Source of the DNA: Syngnathus acus
Taxonomy: Eukaryota > Chordata > Actinopteri > Syngnathiformes > Syngnathidae
Reading direction: 5' to 3'
Assembly (NCBI RefSeq): GCF_901709675.1
Contig: NC_051101.1
Coordinates: 9,382,501 to 9,446,500 of the forward strand
Length of the DNA: 64,000 nucleotides
Shown here one piece after another: positions 53,030 to 64,000 of this stretch. The notes below the pieces were generated by a model, which worked only from the letters and a program-made list of their open reading frames with translations, searched no databases and was not told where the DNA came from. The translations under genes and the position numbers were made by a program. Numbering within the stretch: position 1 is the stretch's first letter; every line of letters begins with the position of its first letter.

Positions 53030-55003
53030 GTGAGTACTCAAACCCACACTGCCAATTTAAACTGTACATTTATAACTGTTTTAATGGTGAAGTTTGTGCT
53101 GCATCACAAGTGTGGTATGAGCTTCCATTACCGCCTCCATTACCAGCAGCTTGTTTTATTGCTGCTGCATACAATGCACAGTGGCAGCTTTTGGGAAGCA
53201 GCTTGAATCTTAATTTGAGTGCAAATTACCAGCATTTCAGACACACTCTGTAAATATACGCGCTGGTGCAGGGCACAGATTGAAAACATTTCATGTATTT
53301 AAAGTTACTATGTTCTGTCACTTTGTTTTATTGGCTCTCCTGGTGTCAGAATAATGGGAGGGACCTTGCTGAAATAGCTGAGTGAAAACACATGCAGACT
53401 TGCCTGCTTATGACACACACACACACACACACGCAAAGAACATATTTGCAGCTGCTTAAACTTCTAATTATATAAAGTCAGACATGTTTTGGTACATGCT
53501 CCTGTTTTGCAGATTTTTCTCGTTTAGCGCTTACTTATTTTTTATTTTACAGACATAATTATTTTGATTAAGAAACTCATAAAAGAACACACACATTGCA
53601 TTTCAATTTTATTTATTTATTTATATATTTATTCATGTATTTATTTATATATTCATTTATTTATTTATTGCCCAGGGAAATGAACTGAAGTAGGTCAGTA
53701 AGTTGACCTAGTCATTAACAGTTTTGCTGAGGAAGTTTCTGTCTTTCCATTTTCCAGAAACATACACATTAGGTTCAGCGAAAGCTCAAAATTACCCATA
53801 GGCCTAATTATGGGTGTGTTAATGTGTCTATACTCTATGTGCCCCACAACTGAGTGTTGACCAGGCAGAATCAGCTTACTGAAGATTCTAATGAGGAAAA
53901 GCGGTACAGAAACTGGATGGCTGCATGAATTTAAGTAAACAAAGACGCTGAGGTCTGGGAACTAGTTGTTACTGTGTCAAAATATTCTGGTGATTTGTTC
54001 TCCTTACTTGGACATGACCTTTAATAGAGACGGAACTCAAATGGATCCTTCACATTAGAAAAATGTGGGTTTGTTTTACAAACACATTTGCTGGGTAGCT
54101 GGAGATTTTGACCAGATTGGGCTACTTTCACCCAAGGTTTTTGCCAGCTGATTGGTTTGAGGATTGGATTTGGGCAGAAAAATATACAAAACAAACTGTC
54201 TGCAAAACAAACACACAAACCACAAAAAATCTCCCCAAAATTTTCCCTATGAGGGACGGGTGGGAATGTTTAAAAAAACATTCCAGAAAAATCTGGAATG
54301 CCAATTATTATCTGGCATGGCACCTTACTTCAGGATGCGTCATTGCCCTCGCGGCCCCCCCTCTAGCTCCGCTGGTGCTCTCGACCTTTAAATGTATGGG
54401 TTTTAATCTATTCTCACAATTCTTTATGTGCTCGTGTTTAATTTTATTTTTTTATTATTTTATTTTATTAATTGACAACATGTTGCCATGGATACCGTAG
54501 ATGTTTTCTCCTGTGAAGTTGCTCCACAGAGCCTTATTCTGTCCTCCTGCTGCTGCTTGGCTGAGCTTAGCGCAGCTTGCAGAGAAGCAGACAGACTTGC
54601 TGCTCTTCCCTAAGTGGATGATGGCCGTCTTTCTCTTTAAGTTGACAACCACCTGTTGCCCTTCCCCGGTCTTGCCCTGAGACTACCCGTGAGGCCAGCT
54701 GATTTATTTCTTCCAGCCAAGGTGGCCACTGTTGCTGTAACTTGTCCAGACATTTGAGCCTGATTTTATCTGACTGGAGGGTTTACCCTGAAGCCCCATG
54801 AGTGCAGCATTACGAGGTGATTTTCCGCCTCAACACAGGAGATCATTCTTTAGTTCTTTTAGTTTTCACAAGACAAACGCAGAGGCGGTACACTGCTCGT
54901 GTTGATTATTAAGTCTTTGAGCGTGTCCTTGCTGACAGTCAAAAATCCTAAAAAAGGACATTTTGTAAAGGATATTCTTACTTTTTTTTTAATACCCTAT
55001 ATC

Positions 55004-55330
55004 ACAGGTGTCAAACTCAAGGCCCGGGGGCCATATACGGCCCGCCACATCATTTTATGTGGCCCGGGAAGACAAATTGTGCATCAAATTCGGGTCATTA
55101 CTAGAATTGCAAATTGTCTTCACTTTTAATATCTTCTTTTTTTTTTTTAAGTATTTGACCAGTCTTTACTCTGATTTGAAAACAAGTTATTTGTCGGTTT
55201 GTTTTGTAGCTTTTACTGTATATAATATGACGTGCTCATACATTTATTTGGGTTGACAGTCATAATGGCCCTCCGAAAGAAGCTATGACTACAATGCGGC
55301 CCGGGAAAAAAATGACTTTGACACCCCTGC
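55004..55330. mobile_element. hAT-like MITE with TGTCAAACTCA ends, best-preserved copy
   Basis: The left end is CAGGTGTCAAACTCAAGGCC then CGGGGGCC, and the right end is CTTTGACACCCCTG, which is inverted. Inside are CACATCATTTTATGTGGCCC and GCTATGACTACAATGCGGCC. It is the most intact of the five copies in the window. Confidence 0.88.
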
Positions 55331-57601
55331 CCTATACATATATTCAGTAATAGAAAAAAAACCACTGAATGTTTGGAACGACTGTGCAGTTTTATGTCTA
55401 ATAAATTAAAACTCCATAACAAATATCTCACATGGTTTGTTGAAGAGTCATCAGTGAGATCATTTAGGATTCAGGACTCACACACGTATAGACAGAAAAC
55501 TCCACCCATGTGCAGACTTACACTAAGCACCAAAATAGGCGCGTAGAGAGAGAGACTACCTTTCACACTCTTCCTGAGTGGGAACTCAGCCCAGGTTGCT
55601 TGCGTGTCCCACTTCACCATTAGTGACATCATTATTTCACAATTAAGACAACCTGTTTTACGTTTTAACTTCTTTGTGTGTGAATGAGCTAGTCCGTCTT
55701 TTAAAAATCTAATGCCGCCCTTGAGCAGAAATGTTTGCCCACCTGCAATTTCAATGATGGTTTTACTCACATGTAAAAAAAAAAAAGAAAAGCTAAATAT
55801 GTTGGCATTCTCTCTTTAAGTGCAGTTTATCTGTCAACATGCTGATCCCGACCGAAGACCGACATCCATATTCGAAGTGGATTACCTGCCTTGTTCTTTA
55901 CAACCTCTCAGAATCCCAGCTCATGATTCACTGATGACTCGCTCGCGTTGCTCTTCAGACTGTAATTTGGTCAAATAGATAGTTTTGATCTTCATGTTGA
56001 CAACTGGAAACTCCAGCTGACAATGACACTAAAATGGAATTCGATGAACTGGGCATTTTCTTTTATTATTCCCCAGCAAACCATGCGGACAGAGAATCTT
56101 TGCGTATTGTGAAATGTGGCCTTTTTCATACTTTTTAATGGTTTGTTTATGTGCATGATTATATGTAACCAATTTAAGTTCTGAACCATTTTGGTGAGGA
56201 AATTTGGAGTCATTTTAGATGACGTCAACAGCGACGCTTCAAAGGACTTTGAGGGTGAAGATTTGTTTTAAAGTCCAGCTTAGGATAATGTCGGGCAATT
56301 GACTCTGGAGGAGAAGATCCAGTGTTTTCCACAAACGGTGCCAGACTGGTGCTAAATTTGTTGATTTTGTGGGCACCTAAAAAGACAACACCAGCTGTGA
56401 AGATGCCCATAAACCTTTTTTCAGATTTGAAAAATCTGACATTGTTTTGATCGGGGACCAAGACTGAGTTAACAATTGAATTGATGACATCTCTGCTGTG
56501 TTCTACATATACATGTTTTCAGCAAGGTGAGGTTGATATTGCATAATTTTTTTTTTTAAAGTCTTTATCAGGTAGTCGCATCAAATTTCTCTGCGACCGG
56601 AGCACGCAAGCGAGGAGGCGCGCAATAGTTTCAAAACACGCATATCACATGGCACCTTGGGGACTCGGTGGAAGATGAAATGGTCTATCTCTTCAACTTT
56701 GCTCTAAGAGACCCAAAATGGGATTACAGACACCCTTGGAGGCCAACCCAAACAGCTTAGTGCCAGAGAGGGGAAATGTGAGGCAGCCAATGTCTCAGAG
56801 CGACCAAGTTTTGCTCCTCAAATCAGTGGAGGGATCGCTCGTATCACTCACTTCGCACTTTTTCCCTCGACTGTTTTTGTATTTTGTCTGTTTGGCCACT
56901 CGGCCAACAGCCCCGTGCTGTGCGATAACAGCACAGCCTTGGTGTGTGCTTCTTTTTTAAGTTGCGATACTGGATTTTTTTTTTTTTGTCCCTCTTGTCT
57001 CAGTGCCCTTGGAACCAAAACATGTTCTCTTTAGGGGGGAAATTAATTTTCAGACTTTTGCAATTTTGCATCCAGCACAAGGCCAGGACGACTACAAGAG
57101 TGATTTGTCTGAGGACAATCACATGCTCATGTTCTCACACACTCATACAAAGGCATGCGGCTTTTAAGAAACCATCTGGTTCCAGTTGAAAGGCCCCTCA
57201 GCACTGTTCCTCACCCATCCAAAGAGAAGAGAGCTGTCTGCATTTCACTCCAAAGAGAGATTTGAGTTTTTTGGCTGTGGAGAGGAGGGGGGTGAACAAG
57301 TAAGACTGACCCAGAGACAAGGTTGTCAACATTTTGGACATCTTAAGCCACTTTTCCACCGTGAAGTTTGGTTCTGTTTACTACCATGTGCTTCGGATCA
57401 GTAGGCGCTGAATCTGGCTTGTGTCTCCATGTGGCTTGTAAAAAAAATGGAGATGGATTGTAAATTGTTTATTTGTTTTGTAACTACTCAGTGACACTTG
57501 AGCCTCTATCGCAATGATCAGCAAACAATTGCGAGTGTTTCCAAAGTCAGCGAATGTTGCGTTCACATCAGACTTTGTTCAATTTCGCAGATGTTCGCAA
57601 A

Positions 57602-57693
57602 ATGTTCGGCAGACATTCTCCAGGAGTTTAAGTAAAGAGAATTTTAATCATTTTCAAAATTCCCATAAGTACAGGCAAACGTCTGCTGAACGT
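57602..57693. repeat. Imperfect inverted repeat, possible MITE
   Basis: ATGTTCGGCAGAC (57602-57614) is nearly complementary to GTCTGCTGAACGT (57681-57693), with TTCGCAGATGTTCGCAAA flanking the left arm. It may be part of a small DNA element, but the boundaries are unclear. Confidence 0.4.
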
Positions 57694-60600
57694 CCGGCGA
57701 CCGTTTGGAACCAATTCGGCTCTGCTCTAACTCCAACTTAAATTCCCTTAGAATAACCTACATTAAGCCAAGGCTGCCAATCACGTGAAACTGAGCATAA
57801 ACCTGACTATAGCTGGTTAAAATAACCCTCGATCATGACACATGGGTGGGATGGCACGGTCCACGTTCCAGCCGCGAGACTGGTTCATTCCATGTTGAAG
57901 TGGACAGGTGTGTAACCTCAGCGGCCGCACGCTTTAAACAACTGTCGGCTCACTGGAAAAAACATCAGAGTGGTTTGTTTTGCTTCAACCAACGTATATT
58001 TTAATTCTGCAAAATATAGTTGATCGGATTTTAATGTCAGGGTTTGTGGTGCTATTGAGCGAAGGCTTGAGTGCTTCTCTAAACGACCAGTGTCCACCCA
58101 CTCGCTGCATCCTTCATGCCAGGATGAAAAAGTAGGAGCGCTGGACGAATAATGATTTTTAAACATTCAATCGACTATGCAAACTAGCTTTTCATGTGGC
58201 TTCTACAAAACTGTCACAATAGAAAATGGTCACAGCTTTTTTGGGCTGCATTGCTTACCATTTCTGGTACAGAACTGTACTTATGGCATCCATGATGGTA
58301 GGCCACAGAAAAAATATGGATTGAAAAGATTTACTATTCGTCATGCCTGAGTTTTACACTAAGATTTATGGTTGGCTTTACAATACGAACTGAAAAAAAG
58401 TGTCAGTATAGTAAAAACCATGACTGCTAGTTTAGTACGCAATTGGCCTTCAGCCAAATCCCAGTGTGACATTGAATTCCATTCCACATCCTACCTCACA
58501 TTTCTTTCCTTCGGCTTTAATGGTGGCCACGTTGTAAGGAAATGTCAATTTCCCGTTCTGCATCGATCCAAACAATAAGCCTAATAAGACCCCAAAACAT
58601 ATTTTCTGTTTGTCGTAATACCAAAGTCATTCATGCAGTCTTTTGTGAAGCGCCGTTGTTATTTCTTCTCTAACTTTGGATCAAGTGATGTTGCCTCAGC
58701 TGGCTAGCTTTGAATCATTTACATTGCTGTTTGGCTTCCAAAGGGGGATTTATTAGATTTCTGTCACATTTACGTGTTAAGATTGATCCAATGTTGAGTC
58801 TGACATCATCTGGAAAAATTGCCACAGGTTTAAGGATGTGGCAATCTTATCCACACGGCTTGTCACAAGTCCAACATGGATGCCTTAAAACCCAGGAATG
58901 CCCCCGAAGACCCATGAGGTGGAAATGAACTGTGCTTCTTTAAGACCATTCACACTTCTTTGGAGAAGGGATTTAATGGGGTGGACTATTTATTCTATTT
59001 TTCTTCTCATTGCGTCACTGAGCTGTGAAATTAAAAAATTGTTTGATAACGTCAACAATACAGTGGAGCAAAGACAATCTGTTGTAGGAGACTGGTCAAG
59101 GTAGTCAACCTACTCGCAGTTAACATGTACTGGCTTCTCTTAAACTATTCAATGGCACCGTCTTGACTGTGCTTAATCATCTCTGGAGCTATTGGTGGTC
59201 GAGTCATGACTCAGTGTCACATTTTATTCAGCTGGCATAGCACTGAAATACTCAGCAGTGATGGATACTCCATAAAACAGGACGGCAAGTTTTCTTCTTC
59301 TGTTGTTATAAGCAGCTGGCAAGTAACTTTTGGTGTGCATTACTGCCACCCATGCCGGAGTCTGTTACAGCTTTATAACTTTTAGGGTCTTTGATTTTGT
59401 AGACACTTTTATCGCCTCTTGCTAGAAGTTCTGGTTCATCCATGTCGACTATTTTCTACAAAACCTCGAGCGCCACTGACAAAAAAAAAACAATAGTGGG
59501 TATACCGAGTATTCGTTTCAATTTATTAACAGCAAATATGTCCAAGGCCAAGACAGAACTATAACTGTTATTTTTAGAGGTGATGTAAGCTTCAAGTGCA
59601 AGCCAGGAGTGGGATAAATAATATTTATATTGCAGAGCCTATAATGAAACATAATATCCTTTTTGGTGTTATTCGCTCAGCTCTTTGCCAGGGCTGTCAT
59701 TCTTTTCCCAGCATAAAGAACATGAGGTGAATGAGGTTGCTGGAGAATAAAATATATAAAAGTGTATCATGCCTACGTAGCACTCAGATGTCTACAACTA
59801 GAAGGTCAAACAATAGCGAGATGATCTCCAATGGCATCACCGACAGTAAATTGTAAACAGTACATGAATTCTTTTTTTTAAGATTCACATTTTCTTTGAA
59901 AATCTCAATGTCAAAGAAGCCAAAGCAATTAAGATCCAGACCTGCATCAAAATGGTTAAAACACATTCCACTTGTCTTCTTTCAATCCCCACGGGAGCTT
60001 CAATAAGGAACTCAAGCACCAGTCCATGGGTCTTAAGTGGACCACTTGAAGCGGCCTTAGCAAGACACGATTAGAGAAGTTTTGTATCTTGCCCAAAAGC
60101 AAATGAAAAGGGCCATAGATAGAAGGAAAGAGAGGAGGCAGCGGCATGAATTGCAGGAGCATCAGCCGAGAGCACACTTAATCTGCTGGTCAGCATTGCT
60201 GGCGATGCCTCTGTCTCAACTGCTGGTTAGAAAAATGTAGACTACGCAAGTAGACATGTGGGAGGGTAGTTCAAAGGAATACTTCAATTTGACGGCTATG
60301 TGCGTGGTGGAGGAGAAAAGACACTTCATCTGCATATGGTGGGATGCTCTGTGCTCATTCAAGCATCATTATAATACAACAAATGATGCGTTAAACTGTT
60401 TTGTGTAGATGTTTTGTATGCAAGCCTGAATAAAAGCTTTTGATTTCTTTGCTTGGAAATGTGAAATTTTTTGTCTTCTTGTCTCCGCAAGTCTACGTTC
60501 AATTAAACTTGTTGCTCTTTCTGTTCTCTGTGGTGAATCCCTTGTGTTCAACCGTGAAATCCAAGATGAAGTTTTATTTTGAATTAGTTGCCACACAAAA

Positions 60601-61839
60601 ATGTAATTAATTCATTATTTCAACTATATCGCTGTGTTTTTTTTCTTTCTAGGAATTCTGGCATTTTTTCCCCTCAAAAATAGCACATTTTTTCTGAAAT
60701 TTCCCTTTTTATTTCAATTTCCCTATTTCATTTTCTCGATTATACTAATTTCTCCAAAATTGACTTGTTCTTAAAACCATCCCGAAATTGACTTTTTTAT
60801 TATTATCCAAAAGGGAAAAAAAGAAAAAAAAAATCATGGATCACACTACCATACACTAAAATATTTAGTAGTGTCATCATGAACTATGGATGAGTACCGT
60901 ACTTGCGCCAACTTTCCATTTATGCAGCTCAATGCAGTTGACTGAGCGAGGCAGGAGCAGCTGTGCTGGAAGAGTGTCCTGCATGGAAAAAGTATGTGTT
61001 GTCTGCTCGTAATTATATCTTTTAGCTCAAGCGTCGGCAACTGGTGTACACCGAATGGCTCCCCTCCAAAAAAAACCAAAAAAAACTAATGAACACATAT
61101 ATTTAATGTTGTCAATATAAAAAAATAAAAAGTTTGACAGCGACTGTCCTAAAATTAAACCTTTTAACCTTGCGGTACAGGATTAATGACACAATGTATT
61201 ATTTTGATGGTAACCAATAGCACATTTTTAACATTTGACTGACTTTTTGTGGAGCGTGTTGCAGCAGGAATCTTTTGTTTGATTTGTTAATAAACCCACA
61301 GAAGATTATTTTGCTTGTCATCAACTGGAAATCTTACATGGCTCGATAACGCCAAGTCTTTTTCCTGACTTGACGTTATTAGTAACAGTCTACAGTTTGC
61401 AGCAGTCAGCTACTTAAGCTTATAAAGTATTGAACATGACACCGGCTGCCTCCTCCCCCAGTCCTTCCGAGCCAATGTGACATGCTTAGACACACTCTTT
61501 TTTTTTTTTTTTTTTTCCTTTACTGAAGAAGCAGTTGCAATTGTCTGCACTCAAACTTTGTTTATTTGGTCAGCAATGCAATTTCGTTTGCACATTGTCA
61601 CTTGCCTGTGTGTACCCCTAAAGTGAAAATAGAGCTGATCAAAGTTGTTTTAAATGACACTGGGCTATTAAACTAAGAATTATACAGATTCAAGTCTAAA
61701 CATATTGTTTTGCTGAGAATATAATAAACAGAGTCACAGTTTTAGATTTCTGCTTGGACAATGACAAACATTACAACGCTTACTTTGAAAGCATGGATTG
61801 GTTGCATTGGAGTGTTTTTATGAATTGCTTCTTTTTCTT

Positions 61840-61940
61840 TGGCCCTGTGATTGACTGGCAGCCAGTCCAGGGTGTAGTCTGACTGTGGCTCTCTCTGAGC
61901 TGGGATAGCCTCCTGCTTCGAGCTACCCTGAACAGGATAA
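61840..61940 (+). repeat. SINE 3' fragment
   Basis: CCCTGTGATTGACTGGCAGC, CAGTCCAGGGTGTAG and GAGCTGGGATAGCCTCCTG match the 3' half of the SINE at 45003-45270. It directly precedes the MITE at 61946. Confidence 0.75.
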
Positions 61941-61945
61941 GGTAT

Positions 61946-62206
61946 GGGTGTCAAACTCAAGGCCCGGGGGCCAGATATGGCCCGGCATATCATTTTATGT
62001 GGCCCGCAAAGACTTCATGTGTCAATACTAAAACTACAAATTGTCTGCACTGGTGAAAAATAGAAAAATGCTCACAATTTTTATTAGCATTCATTTAAAA
62101 AAAAATATTGAACAGTTTTTAGCCTATACTGTATATGATATAAGGCGTCATAATGCCCCTCCGAAGGAAACTATGACTACAATGCAGCCCGTGACAAAAA
62201 TGAGTT
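61946..62206. mobile_element. hAT-like MITE, right end decayed
   Basis: The left end GGGTGTCAAACTCAAGGCCC continues GGGGGCC. The internal CATATCATTTTATGTGGCCC and AACTATGACTACAATGCAGC match the 55004 copy. The right terminal TTTGACACC is lost (GTGACAAAAATGAGTT remains). Confidence 0.8.
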
Positions 62207-64000
62207 AAGGGATAAGGGATATAGAAATAGGATTGACTTGAATGTAATTGTATTATTCCAGAGAGCACGACATTTCAACGTCAGCTGCCATCAATTCCTT
62301 GACAGGCTTTGTATCTTTGGTCTCTCAGACAGCCGAGAGACAAGGTCAACCGGGCTTAACCTCAGCTAAACCTGTGAGCCACCTGGAGGACCCCCTGCAA
62401 AGCTCACCAGGATAATACTATCCCCTCCTACACTTGGGTTGACCAAGTAGGGGTCATAAAGGTTTTGTTAAACACTTTCTCACATTCGCACGCACTCCCT
62501 GCCTGACTCTGTCGGCCGGGTATCCTCTGAATAAGTGACCGTGAATTTGTCGGAAACGGAACGTTTCTGTACTGACGAGAAGTGACCACGTCCTGTCATG
62601 GAGTAATTTATGGACACAATGACAATTCCTGTAAACTGCAATTGAATTTAAATCCCGTCAGCCCCCTGCCACTTGATGTTGAATTTAAGAGCATTGTCGG
62701 AGAGGAAATATTTTAGTAACCCTGCGGTGTGTCTTTTAAAACATGAACCGAGCCTCTTTGAACAGCTCCAAGATTAACGTCAAGTGGAATTCAGTCTTAC
62801 CTTCCTGTGGAAAGTTCTTAAATGAAAGAATATCGTTCCATGACGTGTCTGGGAAATGTCTCATATATTGTCTTTTATGGTTCGCTTTTATACTAATTTG
62901 CCGCATTAATATTTTAAACCAAACCGCTTTTTTTTTTGTGCCCCCTGTTTCTAAATTGGGAAAGGTGGTTTTCCAAAGCAGTGTGAAACACACGTTGGAA
63001 TGTTCCCCCCTCTAAGATGTCATGCGGGGCGCGACTCTGCACACGGCCAGGCCACGCTGGCTCGCTCCGGCTGCAGACACCAGCCGGAATTCTCATTTGA
63101 CTTCTTGCTTAATAGAAAATATCATCCACATATGTCTGCCTGCAACAGGTATTATGTGAGGACCTGCAATCCGATGAGCCTTAGACCCTTGCCTCCCATC
63201 TTTTTTGTTTTTCACTGATGCTCGTATGCTGTTGAGGCATGAACAAGGAGAATGAGGGCCTCTTTGATTTGCTTCTGGACATGTTTCTGTTGGCCGCTTT
63301 GATTATTTTATCCCAAAAAAAGCAGAGAGGAGACTGTGAAGTCTAATTCGTTAGCATCTTACACTAAGGCACTACAACGTTATCGTGTGTGTTACTAGTG
63401 GTACCTGATAGTGCCCGATTTTGACCCGGATAATTTAAGAATATCATGTGGCTGGATTTGGGTCTGCGGGACATGTCTTGAGCTGTTTTTGGTCTGTTCC
63501 CCATCAGGAAGGCTGCCTCAGCAGTGCCTCGGCCTGCTCGCGAGTGGAAATCTTTGGCTAGTGTTATCTTTGGAAAGTGTCGAGTCCACAGAAAGCGGGA
63601 GCGAGGAGTCCAGTGTCAGCTAACACATCCTGGGCTCGCTATTGCATTGAATGACAAAGAGAGCGTAGTGCAGCCGATTGAGACGAGCCGAAGAAAGCGT
63701 TAGTTGTTATTCCGTGTGAATAGACTCCGTGAAGGGACAGGAGGAGGGTTTTGATTGGTCCGGTGACAGTCCACGATCGGGCCTTGCTTGAGGCACACTT
63801 GTGTTCGGGGGTTTCTGAGGGATGTGGGAAGAAAGAGCTCCATATGTGAAGTATATTGCTACTCAAGTCCCATAGTGAGGAGGGCCTCATCCACTTAATG
63901 CAGGAATCCATTTCATTCCGTCCATCGACATCGCTCTTCATGATTAGCTCAGAGAGCCAGCAGGAGATTGAATAGTCTCATATACATCGAACATGTTGCG

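Larger units (their letters stand above)
53030..64000. other. fhod3 intron 3 (continues past the window)
   Basis: I scanned this for the expected next fhod3 exon and found none. Contents seen are an ATTT-rich stretch (53606-53670), a SINE-like tail near 53833-53920, two hAT-like MITEs, a second SINE tail at 61840-61940 and an imperfect inverted repeat at 57602-57693. No other gene is supported. Confidence 0.5.

Overview
The window is nuclear DNA from a teleost (ray-finned) fish. It has spliced genes with canonical GT-AG introns, many short non-autonomous DNA transposons, tRNA-type SINE remnants, and protein sequences that resemble vertebrate genes throughout. I cannot name the species. I assembled five protein-coding genes exon by exon by matching splice sites and codon phase. 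For the three genes whose start and stop both lie in the window, and for the partial dnah11, the exon lengths add up to whole codons.

Layout, left to right. (1) 1-15244, plus strand: the 3' part of the axonemal dynein heavy chain gene dnah11, 31 exons from AAA4 to the stop codon. (2) 15245-18143: a 2.9-kb tail-to-tail spacer. (3) 18144-31032, minus strand: rapgef5, a Rap guanine-nucleotide exchange factor. It has a short-form start codon at 27578 and evidence of a longer upstream-initiated form. One of its introns (24296-24364) has all the marks of a U12-type AT-AC intron. (4) 34501-37899, minus strand: a divergent ferroportin (slc40a1-like) with eight coding exons. (5) 39484-43354, minus strand: slc6a19, the B0AT1 neutral amino-acid transporter, with 12 coding exons. 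(6) 44459-53029, plus strand: the first three coding exons of fhod3, a formin. The rest of fhod3 lies beyond the window, and 53030-64000 is one long intron as far as I can see.

These genes do not form a pathway. dnah11 is a ciliary motor and rapgef5 is a signalling exchange factor; they are also neighbours in human (7p15). The ferroportin and slc6a19 are both plasma-membrane transporters typical of absorptive epithelia. fhod3 is an actin-assembly factor of striated muscle. slc6a19 and fhod3 are head-to-head across about 1.1 kb. The repeats are mostly miniature inverted-repeat elements in introns and spacers. I saw no tRNA or rRNA gene, CRISPR array or intact autonomous transposon.
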